Of a stretch of 64,000 nucleotides of DNA, positions 35,049 through 46,953 are shown piece by piece. The translations under genes and the position numbers were made by a program. How positions within the stretch are numbered: position 1 is the first letter of the stretch; every line of letters begins with the position of its first letter. The stretch lies in the NCBI GenBank assembly GCA_020062545.1, contig JAGUWD010000017.1, positions 1 to 64,000 of the forward strand, given 5' to 3'. The notes beneath the pieces were generated by a model. That model did no database searches and had not been told where the DNA came from. It worked only from the letters and a program-made list of their open reading frames with translations. Source of the stretch: Thermodesulfovibrionales bacterium. Lineage in GTDB: Bacteria; Nitrospirota; Thermodesulfovibrionia; Thermodesulfovibrionales; Dissulfurispiraceae.

Positions 35049-36406
35049 TATAATCCCAGCAGGCCTGCATTAATCTCCTTCTTTACTATCACAGGTTTCA
35101 CTGTCCTTTTCACAATATCCGTTGTATTTGTGACTTTCAATTTTTCAAACAGCAATGCAAACTTTGCCTCAAGCTCTTTCATTATAGGCTCTTTTACGCT
35201 TGCTGGCAAATCCCACCATTTTTTCTTCATCGGACCGAAGCCCTTCTTCCTCACGCTGTAGAAAAACTGCTCGTCTGTCTGTCCTTCCTTCCTCTCCTTT
35301 GCGCACTCCTGCTTCAGATACTCATAAACCTCTGCCTTGAAATCTGATGGGAGGTGTTTACTGTCATAGATGATGTTCTGAAATCCTGTCGCAAGATGAA
35401 CCTCTGAAGTCCCTGTCTCAGGAAACATATTGAATGCATCCTCCGGAAGTGTTGATGCTCCGTGCTGCACACAACCCGAAAGCCCGTACTCCTTTCTTGC
35501 AAGGTCTGACAATAATCTCAATGTGTCGAAGTCTATCTTTACTTTTGCAAGGCTTCCGTCAGGAAGGACGACTCCTCCGTGGCTTGTTCCTGTCTGTACA
35601 CTGAGCTTGCTCAAACCCTTTGTTCCCTTGAATATCTCTTTAAATCCGTCAAGATATGCCCTTAATTCATCAGGGTTGCTGTTCTTTCCGCCTATCTCTC
35701 CAATCTCACCTCCTATTGAAATATCAACGCCTGATGGCTGCAATTGCCTGACATGCTCTGATAGCTCCGCTGTCTTTTCGAAATTAGGCCTCTGCTGCTC
35801 CTTTATTGTCGGCTTGTCGAGGTCAACAATCGTGGATGTGTCAATGTCTATGTTGTAGAATTCAGCTTCGATGGCCTCTTTGATCAGTCCTTTGACATAA
35901 TCGGTCTCGGGCTCCGGGCCGCTCAGGTAGTTCTTCCTTACAAGCTGAAAATGGTCTCCCTGTATAAACACAGGGCCTTCAAAGCCTTCCCTTACCGCTG
36001 CAGCAAGGACAACTGCTGCATATTCTAATGGCCTCTGCTTTGTGTATCCTATCTCTGATCTTGCGATCTCAAAAATAAATGCACCGGCCTTCATCTCCAA
36101 CGCCTTTCTGAATACAGCCCTTGCAGCATCATATGTGAGACCCCTGATGTTCATAGCAGGAACAGTAAACCCCGGATAATGCCTTCCCATTTCTTCATAG
36201 AGCCCTTGAATAGATGCAGGCACTGCACCGCACGCCTTTGCTATTTCCTTGACAAGTACGAATTTTGCCTTTCTTTTTTCATCGTCCGCCTCAAAAACTG
36301 CATCATAAATAAGGCTGTCCATGAGGTTTCTGACAGTGTTTTTGTCCTTTACATAAACAGAACCGTCTCTGACTTCGATGATATTTTTTAGCGCTTGTAT
36401 AGACAT
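35048..36406 (-). CDS. class II fructose-bisphosphate aldolase, long form
   Basis: A 452-residue zinc-type aldolase with an N-terminal extension of about 75 residues. Metal and substrate parts include VFIQGDHFQL, GGEIGEIGG and a late CVQHGASTLPEDAF. The size and sequence differ from the common 350-residue FbaA, so tagatose-bisphosphate or a related sugar is possible. Coupling to phosphofructokinase favours fructose bisphosphate. Confidence 0.85.
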   Translation of the reverse strand: MSIQALKNIIEVRDGSVYVKDKNTVRNLMDSLIYDAVFEADDEKRKAKFVLVKEIAKACGAVPASIQGLYEEMGRHYPGFTVPAMNIRGLTYDAARAVFRKALEMKAGAFIFEIARSEIGYTKQRPLEYAAVVLAAAVREGFEGPVFIQGDHFQLVRKNYLSGPEPETDYVKGLIKEAIEAEFYNIDIDTSTIVDLDKPTIKEQQRPNFEKTAELSEHVRQLQPSGVDISIGGEIGEIGGKNSNPDELRAYLDGFKEIFKGTKGLSKLSVQTGTSHGGVVLPDGSLAKVKIDFDTLRLLSDLARKEYGLSGCVQHGASTLPEDAFNMFPETGTSEVHLATGFQNIIYDSKHLPSDFKAEVYEYLKQECAKERKEGQTDEQFFYSVRKKGFGPMKKKWWDLPASVKEPIMKELEAKFALLFEKLKVTNTTDIVKRTVKPVIVKKEINAGLLGL

Positions 36407-36449
36407 AAGACCCCTCCTCGGAAATTTTTGAATAAATTATACCAAATCT

Positions 36450-36530
36450 TTGAGGGATTTTATCCCTCAAGCTCCTAAAAAATCAAACTTGTTTTTTTAT
36501 CAGGGTTTTAAAGGGACAAAGCCCCTTTAA
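36450..36530. repeat. two palindromes between divergent genes
   Basis: A 9-bp perfect hairpin (TTGAGGGAT with ATCCCTCAA, 36450-36470) and an 8-bp hairpin (TTAAAGGG with CCCTTTAA, 36508-36530) lie 38 bases apart between the starts of the aldolase and radical SAM genes. They may be operators or attenuating structures; the short T run between them lies after the first hairpin on the plus strand. Confidence 0.5.
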
Positions 36531-36572
36531 GTTTATTTGACATTACGGTTGGCAAAAATCAATAATTAAAAT

Positions 36573-37496
36573 ATGCCCCGAAGATATAACGCATTCGGCC
36601 CGTATCTGAAAAAGAGATTCGGCACAGTAGTCTACAAGGTGAATGTAGATGCAGGATTCACCTGTCCAAACAGGGACGGTACACTCGGAGTAACGGGCTG
36701 CATATACTGCAACAACGACAGTTTCAGGCCTTCCGGATGCAAGCCCGAGCTTTCCATCAAAGAGCAGATAAGAAACGGGATAGGGTATCTTTCAGGAAGA
36801 TATAAGGCCAGAAAATTCCTCGTGTATTTTCAGCCTTACACAAACACATATGCATCGGTATCGGAGTTGGAGCAGCTTTACAGTGAGGCATTATCTGAGC
36901 CCTCGGTAATAGGACTTGCCATAGGAACGAGGCCTGACTGCGTGGACGAAGAAAAAATAGAACTTCTCCAGAACCTCGCAAGGGACTATTTCATTCTTGT
37001 TGAATATGGATTGCAATCCATATACGACAAATCCCTCAGCTATATCCTCAGAGGGCATGATTATCAAACATTCCTCGATGCCGTGAATAAGACTAAAGAC
37101 CGCGGCATCCATATCGGCGCTCATATCATCTCTGGACTTCCAACAGAGACAGCCGATGAGATGCTCGCAGTGGCTGATGAGATTTCGGGCCTTCCCGTGG
37201 AATTCTTGAAGATACACCAGTTACAGATTGTCAAAGATACAGTTCTTGCAGAACAATACAAGAAAGAGCCTTTTCATACATTTCAATACGGGGAGTATCT
37301 CGATTTCCTCGTGGATTTTATCGAGCGTCTTTCACCCGATATAGTTCTCCAGAGACTCTTCGCAACAGCCCCTGATAAGATCCTCATAGCGCCCCAATGG
37401 GGAAGGACAAGGCAACAAATCATCCATGACATAGAGGAGAGGTTTATAAAAAGAGATGCTGTCCAGGGTTCTAAGTGCGTGTGTTTACGGCATTGA
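36573..37496 (+). CDS. radical SAM protein, YhcC/TIGR01212 family
   Basis: A 307-residue radical S-adenosylmethionine protein. It opens RRYNAFGPYLKKRFG and has the cluster CPNRDGTLGVTGCIYC, where the unusually long first spacing (Cys, nine residues, Cys, two residues, Cys) is typical of the family. Its last 41 bases overlap the comM start. The family is linked to RNA modification in some bacteria; the reaction here is not known. Confidence 0.92.
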   Translation: MPRRYNAFGPYLKKRFGTVVYKVNVDAGFTCPNRDGTLGVTGCIYCNNDSFRPSGCKPELSIKEQIRNGIGYLSGRYKARKFLVYFQPYTNTYASVSELEQLYSEALSEPSVIGLAIGTRPDCVDEEKIELLQNLARDYFILVEYGLQSIYDKSLSYILRGHDYQTFLDAVNKTKDRGIHIGAHIISGLPTETADEMLAVADEISGLPVEFLKIHQLQIVKDTVLAEQYKKEPFHTFQYGEYLDFLVDFIERLSPDIVLQRLFATAPDKILIAPQWGRTRQQIIHDIEERFIKRDAVQGSKCVCLRH

Positions 37497-38988
37497 TGCA
37501 CATTTAGTCGAGGTCGAAGTAGACATTACATCCAAAGGTCTTCCCCACTTCTCGATGGTCGGCCTTCCCGATGCTGCTGTCAAGGAGAGCAGAGACAGGA
37601 TAAAGGCTGCCCTGAAAAACATAGGCTTCAATTTCCCCCTAAAACAGATTACTGTCAATCTTGCGCCTGCTGATTTAAAAAAGGAGGGGTCGTCCTTTGA
37701 CCTTCCAATTGCAGTAGGAATAATAGCAGCAGAGGAAGTGATACCAACAAATCCCCTCAATGATTATATCCTTGCAGGAGAGCTTTCCCTCGACGGAAAG
37801 ATAAAACCCATACGGGGGGCATTGCCAGTAGCAATCGAGGCAAAACGGCTCGGACTGAAGGGCGTTATTCTTCCGAAGGAGAATGCAGCAGAGGCAGCAG
37901 TGGTGAACGGAATAGAAATATTCGGCATGGATGGACTTCCAGAGGTAATAGAGTTTTTAAGCGGAATATCAAAGAGAGAGCCTTTCGTAATTGACATAAA
38001 CACGATAATGACAGAGAGTTCCTTATACGAGGATGATTTCTCTGATGTCAAGGGACAGGAGCATGCAAAAAGGGCATTGGAGGTTGCAGCAGCAGGCTCG
38101 CACAACATGCTGATGATAGGCCCTCCAGGAAGCGGTAAGACAATGCTTGCAAAACGCATACCCTCTATCCTTCCTCCAATGACATTCGATGAGGCCCTCG
38201 AAACAACAAAGATCCACAGCGTTGCAGGGCTTTTGAAAAACGGCCAGTCCCTTCTTGCAACGAGGCCTTTCAGAACGCCACATCATACGGTCTCTGATAT
38301 TGCACTTATAGGCGGCGGACAAACACCCCGTCCGGGCGAGGTATCCCTGTCGCATCACGGAATTTTATTTCTGGATGAACTTCCGGAGTTCAAAAGAAAT
38401 GTGCTTGAGGTATTGAGACAGCCTCTCGAAAACGGTTTTGTTACAGTATCGAGGGCTCTGGCCAGCGTAACATATCCTGCGCAATTCGTTCTCGTTGCAG
38501 CAATGAACCCATGTCCCTGCGGATATTTCGGAGACTCAAAACATCAATGCACATGCACCCCGAGGATGATAAGCAGGTACAGATCAAGGGTTTCAGGGCC
38601 ATTGCTTGACCGCATCGACATTCACACAGACGTCCCTGCTGTGCCTTATAAAGAACTGTCTAACGACTTTGCAGGGGAAAGATCAGAGGTTATAAGACAG
38701 AGGGTTACAGAGGCAAGGCAAAGGCAGTTGAAGAGATTTAAAGACGATAAGATATTTGCCAATGGCCAGATGAAGACAAGGCATATAAAGAAATACTGCA
38801 AACTCACAGAGGATGCACACAGTCTTCTCGATGCAGCCATGCAAAGGCTTGCCTTAAGTGCCCGTGCTTATTCGAGGATATTGAAGGTATCAAGGACAAT
38901 CGCTGATTTAGATGGCTCGGATGACATCCACAACCACCACGTCTCTGAGGCCATACAGTACAGGACACTGGACAGAGGGCAGGTTTAA
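37456..38988 (+). CDS. comM: YifB/ComM family AAA+ ATPase (Mg-chelatase-like)
   Basis: A 510-residue hexameric helicase that aids branch migration in natural transformation. The N-terminal ChlI-like domain starts MLSRVLSACVYGIDAHLVEV, the canonical start, so the overlap with the preceding gene is real. The AAA+ core has GPPGSGKTMLAKR and FLDELPEF. A zinc-like CPCGYFGDSKHQCTC loop and the C-terminal Mg_chelatase_C region follow. Confidence 0.94.
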   Translation: MLSRVLSACVYGIDAHLVEVEVDITSKGLPHFSMVGLPDAAVKESRDRIKAALKNIGFNFPLKQITVNLAPADLKKEGSSFDLPIAVGIIAAEEVIPTNPLNDYILAGELSLDGKIKPIRGALPVAIEAKRLGLKGVILPKENAAEAAVVNGIEIFGMDGLPEVIEFLSGISKREPFVIDINTIMTESSLYEDDFSDVKGQEHAKRALEVAAAGSHNMLMIGPPGSGKTMLAKRIPSILPPMTFDEALETTKIHSVAGLLKNGQSLLATRPFRTPHHTVSDIALIGGGQTPRPGEVSLSHHGILFLDELPEFKRNVLEVLRQPLENGFVTVSRALASVTYPAQFVLVAAMNPCPCGYFGDSKHQCTCTPRMISRYRSRVSGPLLDRIDIHTDVPAVPYKELSNDFAGERSEVIRQRVTEARQRQLKRFKDDKIFANGQMKTRHIKKYCKLTEDAHSLLDAAMQRLALSARAYSRILKVSRTIADLDGSDDIHNHHVSEAIQYRTLDRGQV

Positions 38989-38989
38989 G

Positions 38990-39292
38990 ATGGGAGGACG
39001 CCAGTCGTTTGTCATTGATGATATAATATGGTTAGATGCTATTGTAGAAAAACTTGCTTGGAAGCATAATGTTCTTCCACTTGAGGTCGAAGAAGTATTA
39101 ACAGGTAGATGCAGGATATTTAAAAGAGAAAGTGGCAAAATTGAAGGAGAGGATTTATATAATGCCCTCGGCAGAACAAAAGCTGGACGTTACCTTTCGG
39201 TGTTTTTCATTAAGAAACTTAACAGAAAAGCTTTGATTATAACAGCAAGAGATATGAACAAACGGGAGCGTAAACGATATGAAAAAAAGTAA
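38990..39292 (+). CDS. BrnT-type toxin (ribonuclease-like)
   Basis: A 100-residue protein from the ATG at 38990, one base after the comM stop; a longer frame starting inside comM is less likely. It has the BrnT family pattern: an opening WLDAIVEKLAWKHNV, VEEVLTG, then GRYLSVFFI and a closing ITARDMNKRERKRYEKK. The 3' end overlaps the antitoxin gene by 14 bases. Together they form a type II toxin-antitoxin pair. Confidence 0.85.
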   Translation: MGGRQSFVIDDIIWLDAIVEKLAWKHNVLPLEVEEVLTGRCRIFKRESGKIEGEDLYNALGRTKAGRYLSVFFIKKLNRKALIITARDMNKRERKRYEKK

Positions 39293-39518
39293 ACATAAAG
39301 AAATGACCATTTCAGAAGCAAGCGACTATTTTGATGAACACGATATATTTGACTTTGAAGATGTAATAGAAGTAACAGACGTCAAGTTCAAATTACAAAA
39401 AAAGAAATATGTCGGGCTTGACATGGAACTATTCAAAAAAATCAGAAGTAAAGCAAAGAAACTTCATAAAAGCGAAGACATTCTTATCAAAGAATGGCTG
39501 ATGGAAAAGGTCGGCTAA
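39279..39518 (+). CDS. BrnA/CopG-type antitoxin
   Basis: A 79-residue acidic protein that ends with a ribbon-helix-helix-like region (YVGLDMELFKKIRSKAKKL, then LIKEWLMEKV) and starts with a positively charged segment. It follows the toxin gene, the usual order in brnTA. It likely neutralises the toxin and represses the pair's promoter. Confidence 0.8.
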   Translation: MKKSKHKEMTISEASDYFDEHDIFDFEDVIEVTDVKFKLQKKKYVGLDMELFKKIRSKAKKLHKSEDILIKEWLMEKVG

Positions 39519-39737
39519 AAATAGGTTTTTTGCTTCAATTTTTTCATGCCGGAATCATTATACCCCCTCGCTATCCCAGAAATGCCAAAGGCAAGCTCGT
39601 GCCTTCGCTCCGCCAAGCTTGTCCTTCGCCTTGCAATTCATCCGCTATGCTTTAGGCAGGTTTCGGCCAAGCCCTGGATTTCTGACTGGCATCTAAATCG
39701 GCTTGACAAAGAACTTTAAATGAAATAGATTTCCAAT
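39519..39737. repeat. imperfect direct repeat in the gap after the toxin-antitoxin pair
   Basis: On the minus strand the words GCGAAGGACAAGCTTG and GCGAAGGCACGAGCTTG stand about 24 bases apart. The GC-rich sequence contrasts with the AT-rich genes on both sides. It might be the edge of an acquired segment. No gene is seen. Confidence 0.35.
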
Positions 39738-40652
39738 ATGGGGAAAATTATTCTTAGGAAATATTCTTATCAACAGAAGAAATGTTTATACCCTACACCA
39801 TTGGAAGGAATATTAGATTTCAAAGTAAATGGACGCATAATTTTAACGCAAGGTAATTTCTTAACTGCTAATTCCTATGAATCGTTTAAAAAGTCTCCTA
39901 AAGTTGCTCAAGATTATTTAGCAATAACTTACTGCCCGATGTATATCTATGAGTGGGATTGGAATGCAAGTAGCTTGGGGAAAATAGAGGATTATGAATT
40001 TATGAACATCTACGGTACCAGAAATTCTTCATCAAGAATTTGGCCAGCGTTTGGACACCATGGAGGCGGGTGTGAGATTATTATGACCAAAGGGGAGTTG
40101 ATGTGCAATAAAAAAATTGTTTTGGAAGGATGTAGAAGTGATGATATATTTCGCTTCGATAGTGCTCGGTCAGATGTGCTTTATATTTCACATTTAGTTA
40201 TAACAGTGATCTTCGAGTGGTTTAAGAAGTTCGAGTTATTTGCCGAGGCAGGACAAAAGGAGAAAAGATGGGTGTGTAAGATTGTTTATAGTTCTGGGAT
40301 CGTTTTTTCTTGGTATGAAAAGGTCAGCGAAAAACGTTATTCAATCTCATGTGGTTGCATGGAAGATGGAGAAATTGTTAAACAACTTAAATTTTGGGGC
40401 TATGTATGGGATGATACAAATGATACGAGACTTTTGGCTGGCCCAGAAACTAAGATTTTGCCTGTTACCGGTTTAGGCACTCGTGACAGAAAAGAAATTC
40501 GATATGCCCTTGAAAAGGATATTGAAAATGTCTTATCTGAGATATATAACAAAATAACTGTTTTAGCAAAATATTTTGATAAAATTAGTGTGCCAATCCA
40601 ATTGCCACAACCTGAAAATATAGAATGTGAGCACAAACCAAGTTGGGATTAA
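39738..40652 (+). CDS. unknown protein in an AT-rich accessory segment
   Basis: A 304-residue protein with no domain I recognise. It is rich in aromatic residues, contains several cysteines and a HHGGGCEII stretch, and has no signal peptide or clear membrane helix. Base composition is more AT-rich than its neighbours, and it sits beside a toxin-antitoxin pair, so lateral transfer is likely. Confidence 0.65.
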   Translation: MGKIILRKYSYQQKKCLYPTPLEGILDFKVNGRIILTQGNFLTANSYESFKKSPKVAQDYLAITYCPMYIYEWDWNASSLGKIEDYEFMNIYGTRNSSSRIWPAFGHHGGGCEIIMTKGELMCNKKIVLEGCRSDDIFRFDSARSDVLYISHLVITVIFEWFKKFELFAEAGQKEKRWVCKIVYSSGIVFSWYEKVSEKRYSISCGCMEDGEIVKQLKFWGYVWDDTNDTRLLAGPETKILPVTGLGTRDRKEIRYALEKDIENVLSEIYNKITVLAKYFDKISVPIQLPQPENIECEHKPSWD

Positions 40653-40857
40653 GCAATAGGCTATCGGCCAATAAAGGGGATGTCGGATAACGGTTTTGCT
40701 ACGTTCGCTCCGTTACGGGTTTCTTGTGAGAGATTGCTAAAAATTTGTCAATCCTTTGAATATTTCTCTTGCACGGCTTAACCCTCCCGCTTAGCCAATC
40801 CCTCAACTACTCAGGGTCCCTCCCATCGATTTACCTAATCGCTCATAAGACAGCATC

Positions 40858-41199
40858 TTACTCAGACAAAATTTCTATAAATTTGCTGCCTGTCTTATCA
40901 GGGACAGGCTGTTTCGTTAATTCCAGCCTCTCCTCATAAAACTTTATCTCCTCTTCGATATTCCTTTTTGTCTCCACGAGAAGGAGCCTCAGGTATCCAT
41001 CATCTTGTGGAGAGATTTGGCGGAGACGTTCTTTCAGTGTAAGGAAATAACAGTAGTGAAACAGGTCTTCGCCGGGCTGGTAACACCTGATATCAATGGC
41101 CTCTTTGGCCTTTCTCAGAAAGAACAGCTTCTCCGAAGGTGTAAATTCCCTGATGAATTTTTCCTTGAGTTCTTTTCTTAATGACAAATTATCAGACAT
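40858..41199 (-). CDS. unknown small helical protein
   Basis: A 113-residue charged protein beginning MSDNLSLRKELKEKF. The ATG at 41199 has an AGGA site at good distance, so I prefer it over 41214. It appears all-helical, with three or four amphipathic helices and no cofactor motif. I cannot place it in a family. Confidence 0.7.
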   Translation of the reverse strand: MSDNLSLRKELKEKFIREFTPSEKLFFLRKAKEAIDIRCYQPGEDLFHYCYFLTLKERLRQISPQDDGYLRLLLVETKRNIEEEIKFYEERLELTKQPVPDKTGSKFIEILSE

Positions 41200-41312
41200 T
41201 GCTATCCTAAACATATCTTAAATTGATCATTCTTTCAAGCACGAGGCGTCTCTCGATAGCCTTTTAGTGGTATAATTTGTAATCATGATACTTTCATCAT
41301 CAGGAGGCATTT

Positions 41313-41645
41313 ATGACATCAAAGGCACCGCTTCATTTTGAAATCAAGCCGGAATGGGAAGAAGCTATAAGAGAGGGGCGTAAGACTATAGATGTAAGGG
41401 TTAATGCAAAGCCATTTGCAGATGTGGAAAAGGGAGATATAATCCGCTACAGCTCTACAAAAGTAAAAGTCAAAAAGATCCGTGCATATCCCGGGCTATC
41501 AGATTTGCTCGCACATGAAGACCGCAGGAAAATAGTCCCTGAGGCAAAGGACAATCAAGAGGCTTTACAAAAGCTGCTCGAGGCAATTCCTCACAACGAG
41601 CCTCCCCATGGCGTACTGGTATTCGAGATAGAGAGGATGGGGTAA
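41313..41645 (+). CDS. ASCH-domain protein
   Basis: A 110-residue protein covering one ASCH (PUA-like) domain: FEIKPEWEEAIREGRKTIDVR at the start and the strand DIIRYSSTKVKVKKI. Such proteins bind or process modified RNA or nucleosides. It has a GGAGG site and its own terminator directly after the stop. Confidence 0.85.
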   Translation: MTSKAPLHFEIKPEWEEAIREGRKTIDVRVNAKPFADVEKGDIIRYSSTKVKVKKIRAYPGLSDLLAHEDRRKIVPEAKDNQEALQKLLEAIPHNEPPHGVLVFEIERMG

Positions 41646-41685
41646 AAAGAAAACCGGCATTTTAAAAAAATGCCGGTTTTCTTTA
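41646..41685. terminator. bidirectional terminator between the ASCH and cold-shock genes
   Basis: A 12-bp stem (AGAAAACCGGCA with TGCCGGTTTTCT) with an 11-base A/T loop, framed by A-rich and T-rich flanks, serves both converging genes. It overlaps the cold-shock stop codon. Confidence 0.9.
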
Positions 41686-41886
41686 TTTAATTTTAACTAC
41701 ATTGACTGCCTTGGGCCCTTTAGGTCCCTGTTCGACATCAAAACTGACCCTGTCGCCCTCGGCAAGGGATTTGAACCCACTGCCTTGAATTGAAGAATGG
41801 TGGACAAATATATCACCGCCTTCATCACTCGTAATAAAGCCAAAACCCTTGGAATCGTTGAACCACTTCACTGTACCGGTAGCCAT
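41683..41886 (-). CDS. cold-shock protein, CspA family
   Basis: A 67-residue RNA chaperone, one cold-shock domain, with RNP1 (KGFGFI) and RNP2 (DIFVHHS). It lies 81 bases after gyrB on the same strand and ends in a shared bidirectional terminator. Confidence 0.96.
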   Translation of the reverse strand: MATGTVKWFNDSKGFGFITSDEGGDIFVHHSSIQGSGFKSLAEGDRVSFDVEQGPKGPKAVNVVKIK

Positions 41887-41967
41887 TCAGAAATACCTCC
41901 TTGTGTAAAAAATAAAGTCTCATGGACTTCCTGCTGCATCACGGATGCGCAAACTGACCTAAAATTT

Positions 41968-44432
<2,465 letters not shown>

Positions 44433-44486
44433 AGGTTAAGATTTCCTTCTCTTTTTTCTTAACCTTATCTTCAATCTCGACCTGTT

Positions 44487-45587
44487 TTATAATCTCATCG
44501 GCATTACTACGCATTTATAGTCTTCCCCTCTGTCCTCTGTAATCATGACAGGGCTAAGGGGTTCATTCAGTTTAAGTATGACCTTTTCAGAAGACATGAC
44601 ATTCAATGCATCCAGCACATACCGCGCATTGAAGGCCATGGTCATTGCATCCCCTGAATAGCTTGCGATGATCTCGTCGCTTGCCTCTCCAAGGTCCGGG
44701 TTTGAGGCAGATATAACCATGTTGTTTGAATCTATATCCACTTTTACTGCATTGCTCCTCTCCCTGCTCATTATCGAGACCCTTCTCAGGGACTTTGTTA
44801 GCAGGTTCCTGTCCACCGTGAGTATCTTCTCGTTTGCAGTAGGAATGACCTGTTCGTAATTTGGATATGTCCCCTCTATCAGCCTTGTCAGAAACTGTAT
44901 GTCGTCTATCTTAAAAAGGACATGGTTTTTCCCGACAACAACCTTTACGGGTTTTGCTTCATCGCTCAAAAATCGCCTCAACTCGGCTACTGACTTTCTC
45001 GAAACGATCATCTTTTTCTCTTCTTTTGATCTGAATGCAATAGCCCTTTCAGAAAGCGCCAGCCTGTGACCGTCTGTACCGACAACAATAAGCGCCCCGC
45101 TGGGTTTTACATGAAAGAGAAGGCCGTTCAGTACATATCTTGTATCCGACTCTCCGGCAGCGTATATGGATTTGTCTATCATCTCAAGGAGCAACGAAGA
45201 GTCTATCTCCATTTCTTCTGTTGATTCGAGGGAGGGCCAGACAGGAAAATCGTCTGCAGAGAGGCTTGCAAGGCGGAAATTGCTCTTTCCTGATTTAACC
45301 TTTACCCATTGGGTGTCTGCGGATTCGAGGGATACTTCTCCGTCCATCTCTTTTACAATCTCGAACAGCTTCCTTGCAGGAATGCACATCTTGCCTTCTT
45401 CTGCTATACCGAGTTTAATTGGCTCTTTAAAAGCTGTTTCAAGGTCTGTGGCAGTAATATATGCCCCCTCCTTTTCTGCTGTGAGAAGGAAGTGGTTCAA
45501 TATGGGCATGGTATTTTTCTTTTCCACGATATTCTGAATATCGGAAAGTTTCTTTTGCAATTCGTCCTTTTCTACTGATACCTTCAT
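44487..45587 (-). CDS. dnaN: DNA polymerase III sliding clamp (beta subunit)
   Basis: Ring-shaped clamp of 366 residues made of three repeated domains. The N-terminus MKVSVEKDELQKKL and the C-terminal CVVMPMRL match the family. It lies 22 bases after dnaA and is likely co-transcribed with it. Confidence 0.97.
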   Translation of the reverse strand: MKVSVEKDELQKKLSDIQNIVEKKNTMPILNHFLLTAEKEGAYITATDLETAFKEPIKLGIAEEGKMCIPARKLFEIVKEMDGEVSLESADTQWVKVKSGKSNFRLASLSADDFPVWPSLESTEEMEIDSSLLLEMIDKSIYAAGESDTRYVLNGLLFHVKPSGALIVVGTDGHRLALSERAIAFRSKEEKKMIVSRKSVAELRRFLSDEAKPVKVVVGKNHVLFKIDDIQFLTRLIEGTYPNYEQVIPTANEKILTVDRNLLTKSLRRVSIMSRERSNAVKVDIDSNNMVISASNPDLGEASDEIIASYSGDAMTMAFNARYVLDALNVMSSEKVILKLNEPLSPVMITEDRGEDYKCVVMPMRL

Positions 45588-45609
45588 TGTTCCCTCCGTT
45601 TTATAGAGA

Positions 45610-46953
45610 TTATCCTCTCAGCTTTTTAATAATATTCTCTATGCTTTTATTCAGGTTTTCATCCCTGCTGCGCCTGTCCTCTATCTGCTTGCATGCATAG
45701 ATCACAGTGGCGTGATCCTTTCCGCCAAAGCACCTGCCAATTTCGCTTAAGGATAGCTGCGTAAGCTGCTTTGCAATATACATTGCTATCTGCCGTGCAT
45801 TTGCCACTTCCTTCGTGCGTTTTTTTGTCTTTAGCTCCTGTGCCTTTATTCCGAAATATTCACAGACTGCCTTTTGTATGGTCTCTACAGTTATGGGTTT
45901 GTCGTCTTCGGATATCAGGTCTTTCAGCACATTCTTTGCCATATTTATGTCTATTGGCATGCCTGTGAGTGACGCATGGGCGCCTAACTTTATAAGGCAT
46001 CCCTCCAGCTCTCTTATGTTGGACTTTATCTTCGTGGCTATGAAATATGCTACTTCGTCGTTTATTGAGAGCTTCTCTGCATCTGCCTTTTTATATATAA
46101 TTGCAACCTTTGTCTCGACCTCCGGAGGCTGTATGTCCGCAATAAGCCCCATACTGAATCTCGACCTGAGCCTGTCTGTAATATCCGCTATTTCCATGGG
46201 CGATCTGTCGCTGGAGATCACTATCTGCCTCTGCTTTTCATAAAGTGAATTGAATGTGTGAAAGAACTCCTCCTGCGTTGTGGTCTTTCCCGATATAAAC
46301 TGTATATCGTCGATAAGCAATACATCAACATTTCTGTATTTTTCTTTTAGTTCCGCCATCTTTTCATGCCTTATTGATGAGATGACCTCGTTGGTGAACT
46401 GTTCTGCAGAGACATAATAGACTATCATCCCCGGATTTTTATCCACTATGGCATTTCCGATTGCATTTATTATGTGTGTCTTACCGAGACCGACTCCTCC
46501 GTATATGAATAACGGATTGTAGGCATAGCCCGGGTTCTCTCCAACCCTCATGGCAGCAGCATGGGCAAACTGGTTTGAAGGACCCACAACAAAGGTATCA
46601 AAGGTATATCTCGGATTTAAATAAATGCCCCTGCTTGCCAGTTTGTTTCTTCTGTTTTCGAGCCTTGAATCCATCCTCCTCAGGGCAGCATCCTCTTTCT
46701 CTGCGGTCTTGTATTTTACGGTCAGGGGATATCCAAGAATGCTTTCCACTGCGTCTGCAATAATTGTAGGATAATTGTCCTCTATCCAGTCTCTGAAAAA
46801 CCTATTCGGAATCTCCAATGCTATAGTTTTGTCTTTCAGTTGAAGGAGTTTTATTGGCTTAAACCAAAGGTCAAAGGTACTGTTTCCAACCTTTTCAGCA
46901 ATCTTGGAGAGGCTTTTATCCCATATTTTTTCTATGTTGGTAACTGCTGCCAT
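45610..46953 (-). CDS. dnaA: chromosomal replication initiator DnaA
   Basis: A 447-residue initiator. Domain I (1-80) is followed by a short linker, the AAA+ domain with GGVGLGKTHIINAIGN and LLIDDIQFISGK, and the DNA-binding domain with the signature RCFGGKDHATVIYACKQI. Three copies of a 9-base word related to DnaA boxes lie in its 5' leader. Confidence 0.97.
   Translation of the reverse strand: MAAVTNIEKIWDKSLSKIAEKVGNSTFDLWFKPIKLLQLKDKTIALEIPNRFFRDWIEDNYPTIIADAVESILGYPLTVKYKTAEKEDAALRRMDSRLENRRNKLASRGIYLNPRYTFDTFVVGPSNQFAHAAAMRVGENPGYAYNPLFIYGGVGLGKTHIINAIGNAIVDKNPGMIVYYVSAEQFTNEVISSIRHEKMAELKEKYRNVDVLLIDDIQFISGKTTTQEEFFHTFNSLYEKQRQIVISSDRSPMEIADITDRLRSRFSMGLIADIQPPEVETKVAIIYKKADAEKLSINDEVAYFIATKIKSNIRELEGCLIKLGAHASLTGMPIDINMAKNVLKDLISEDDKPITVETIQKAVCEYFGIKAQELKTKKRTKEVANARQIAMYIAKQLTQLSLSEIGRCFGGKDHATVIYACKQIEDRRSRDENLNKSIENIIKKLRG

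Noticed and set aside
39519-39737. tRNA or small RNA gene in the GC-rich gap
   Set aside because: No cloverleaf or TTCGA-type T loop could be built; only an imperfect direct repeat is visible.
40680-40740. integron-type recombination site
   Set aside because: A TAACGG/CCGTTA inverted repeat is present, but the core sites and integrase are missing.
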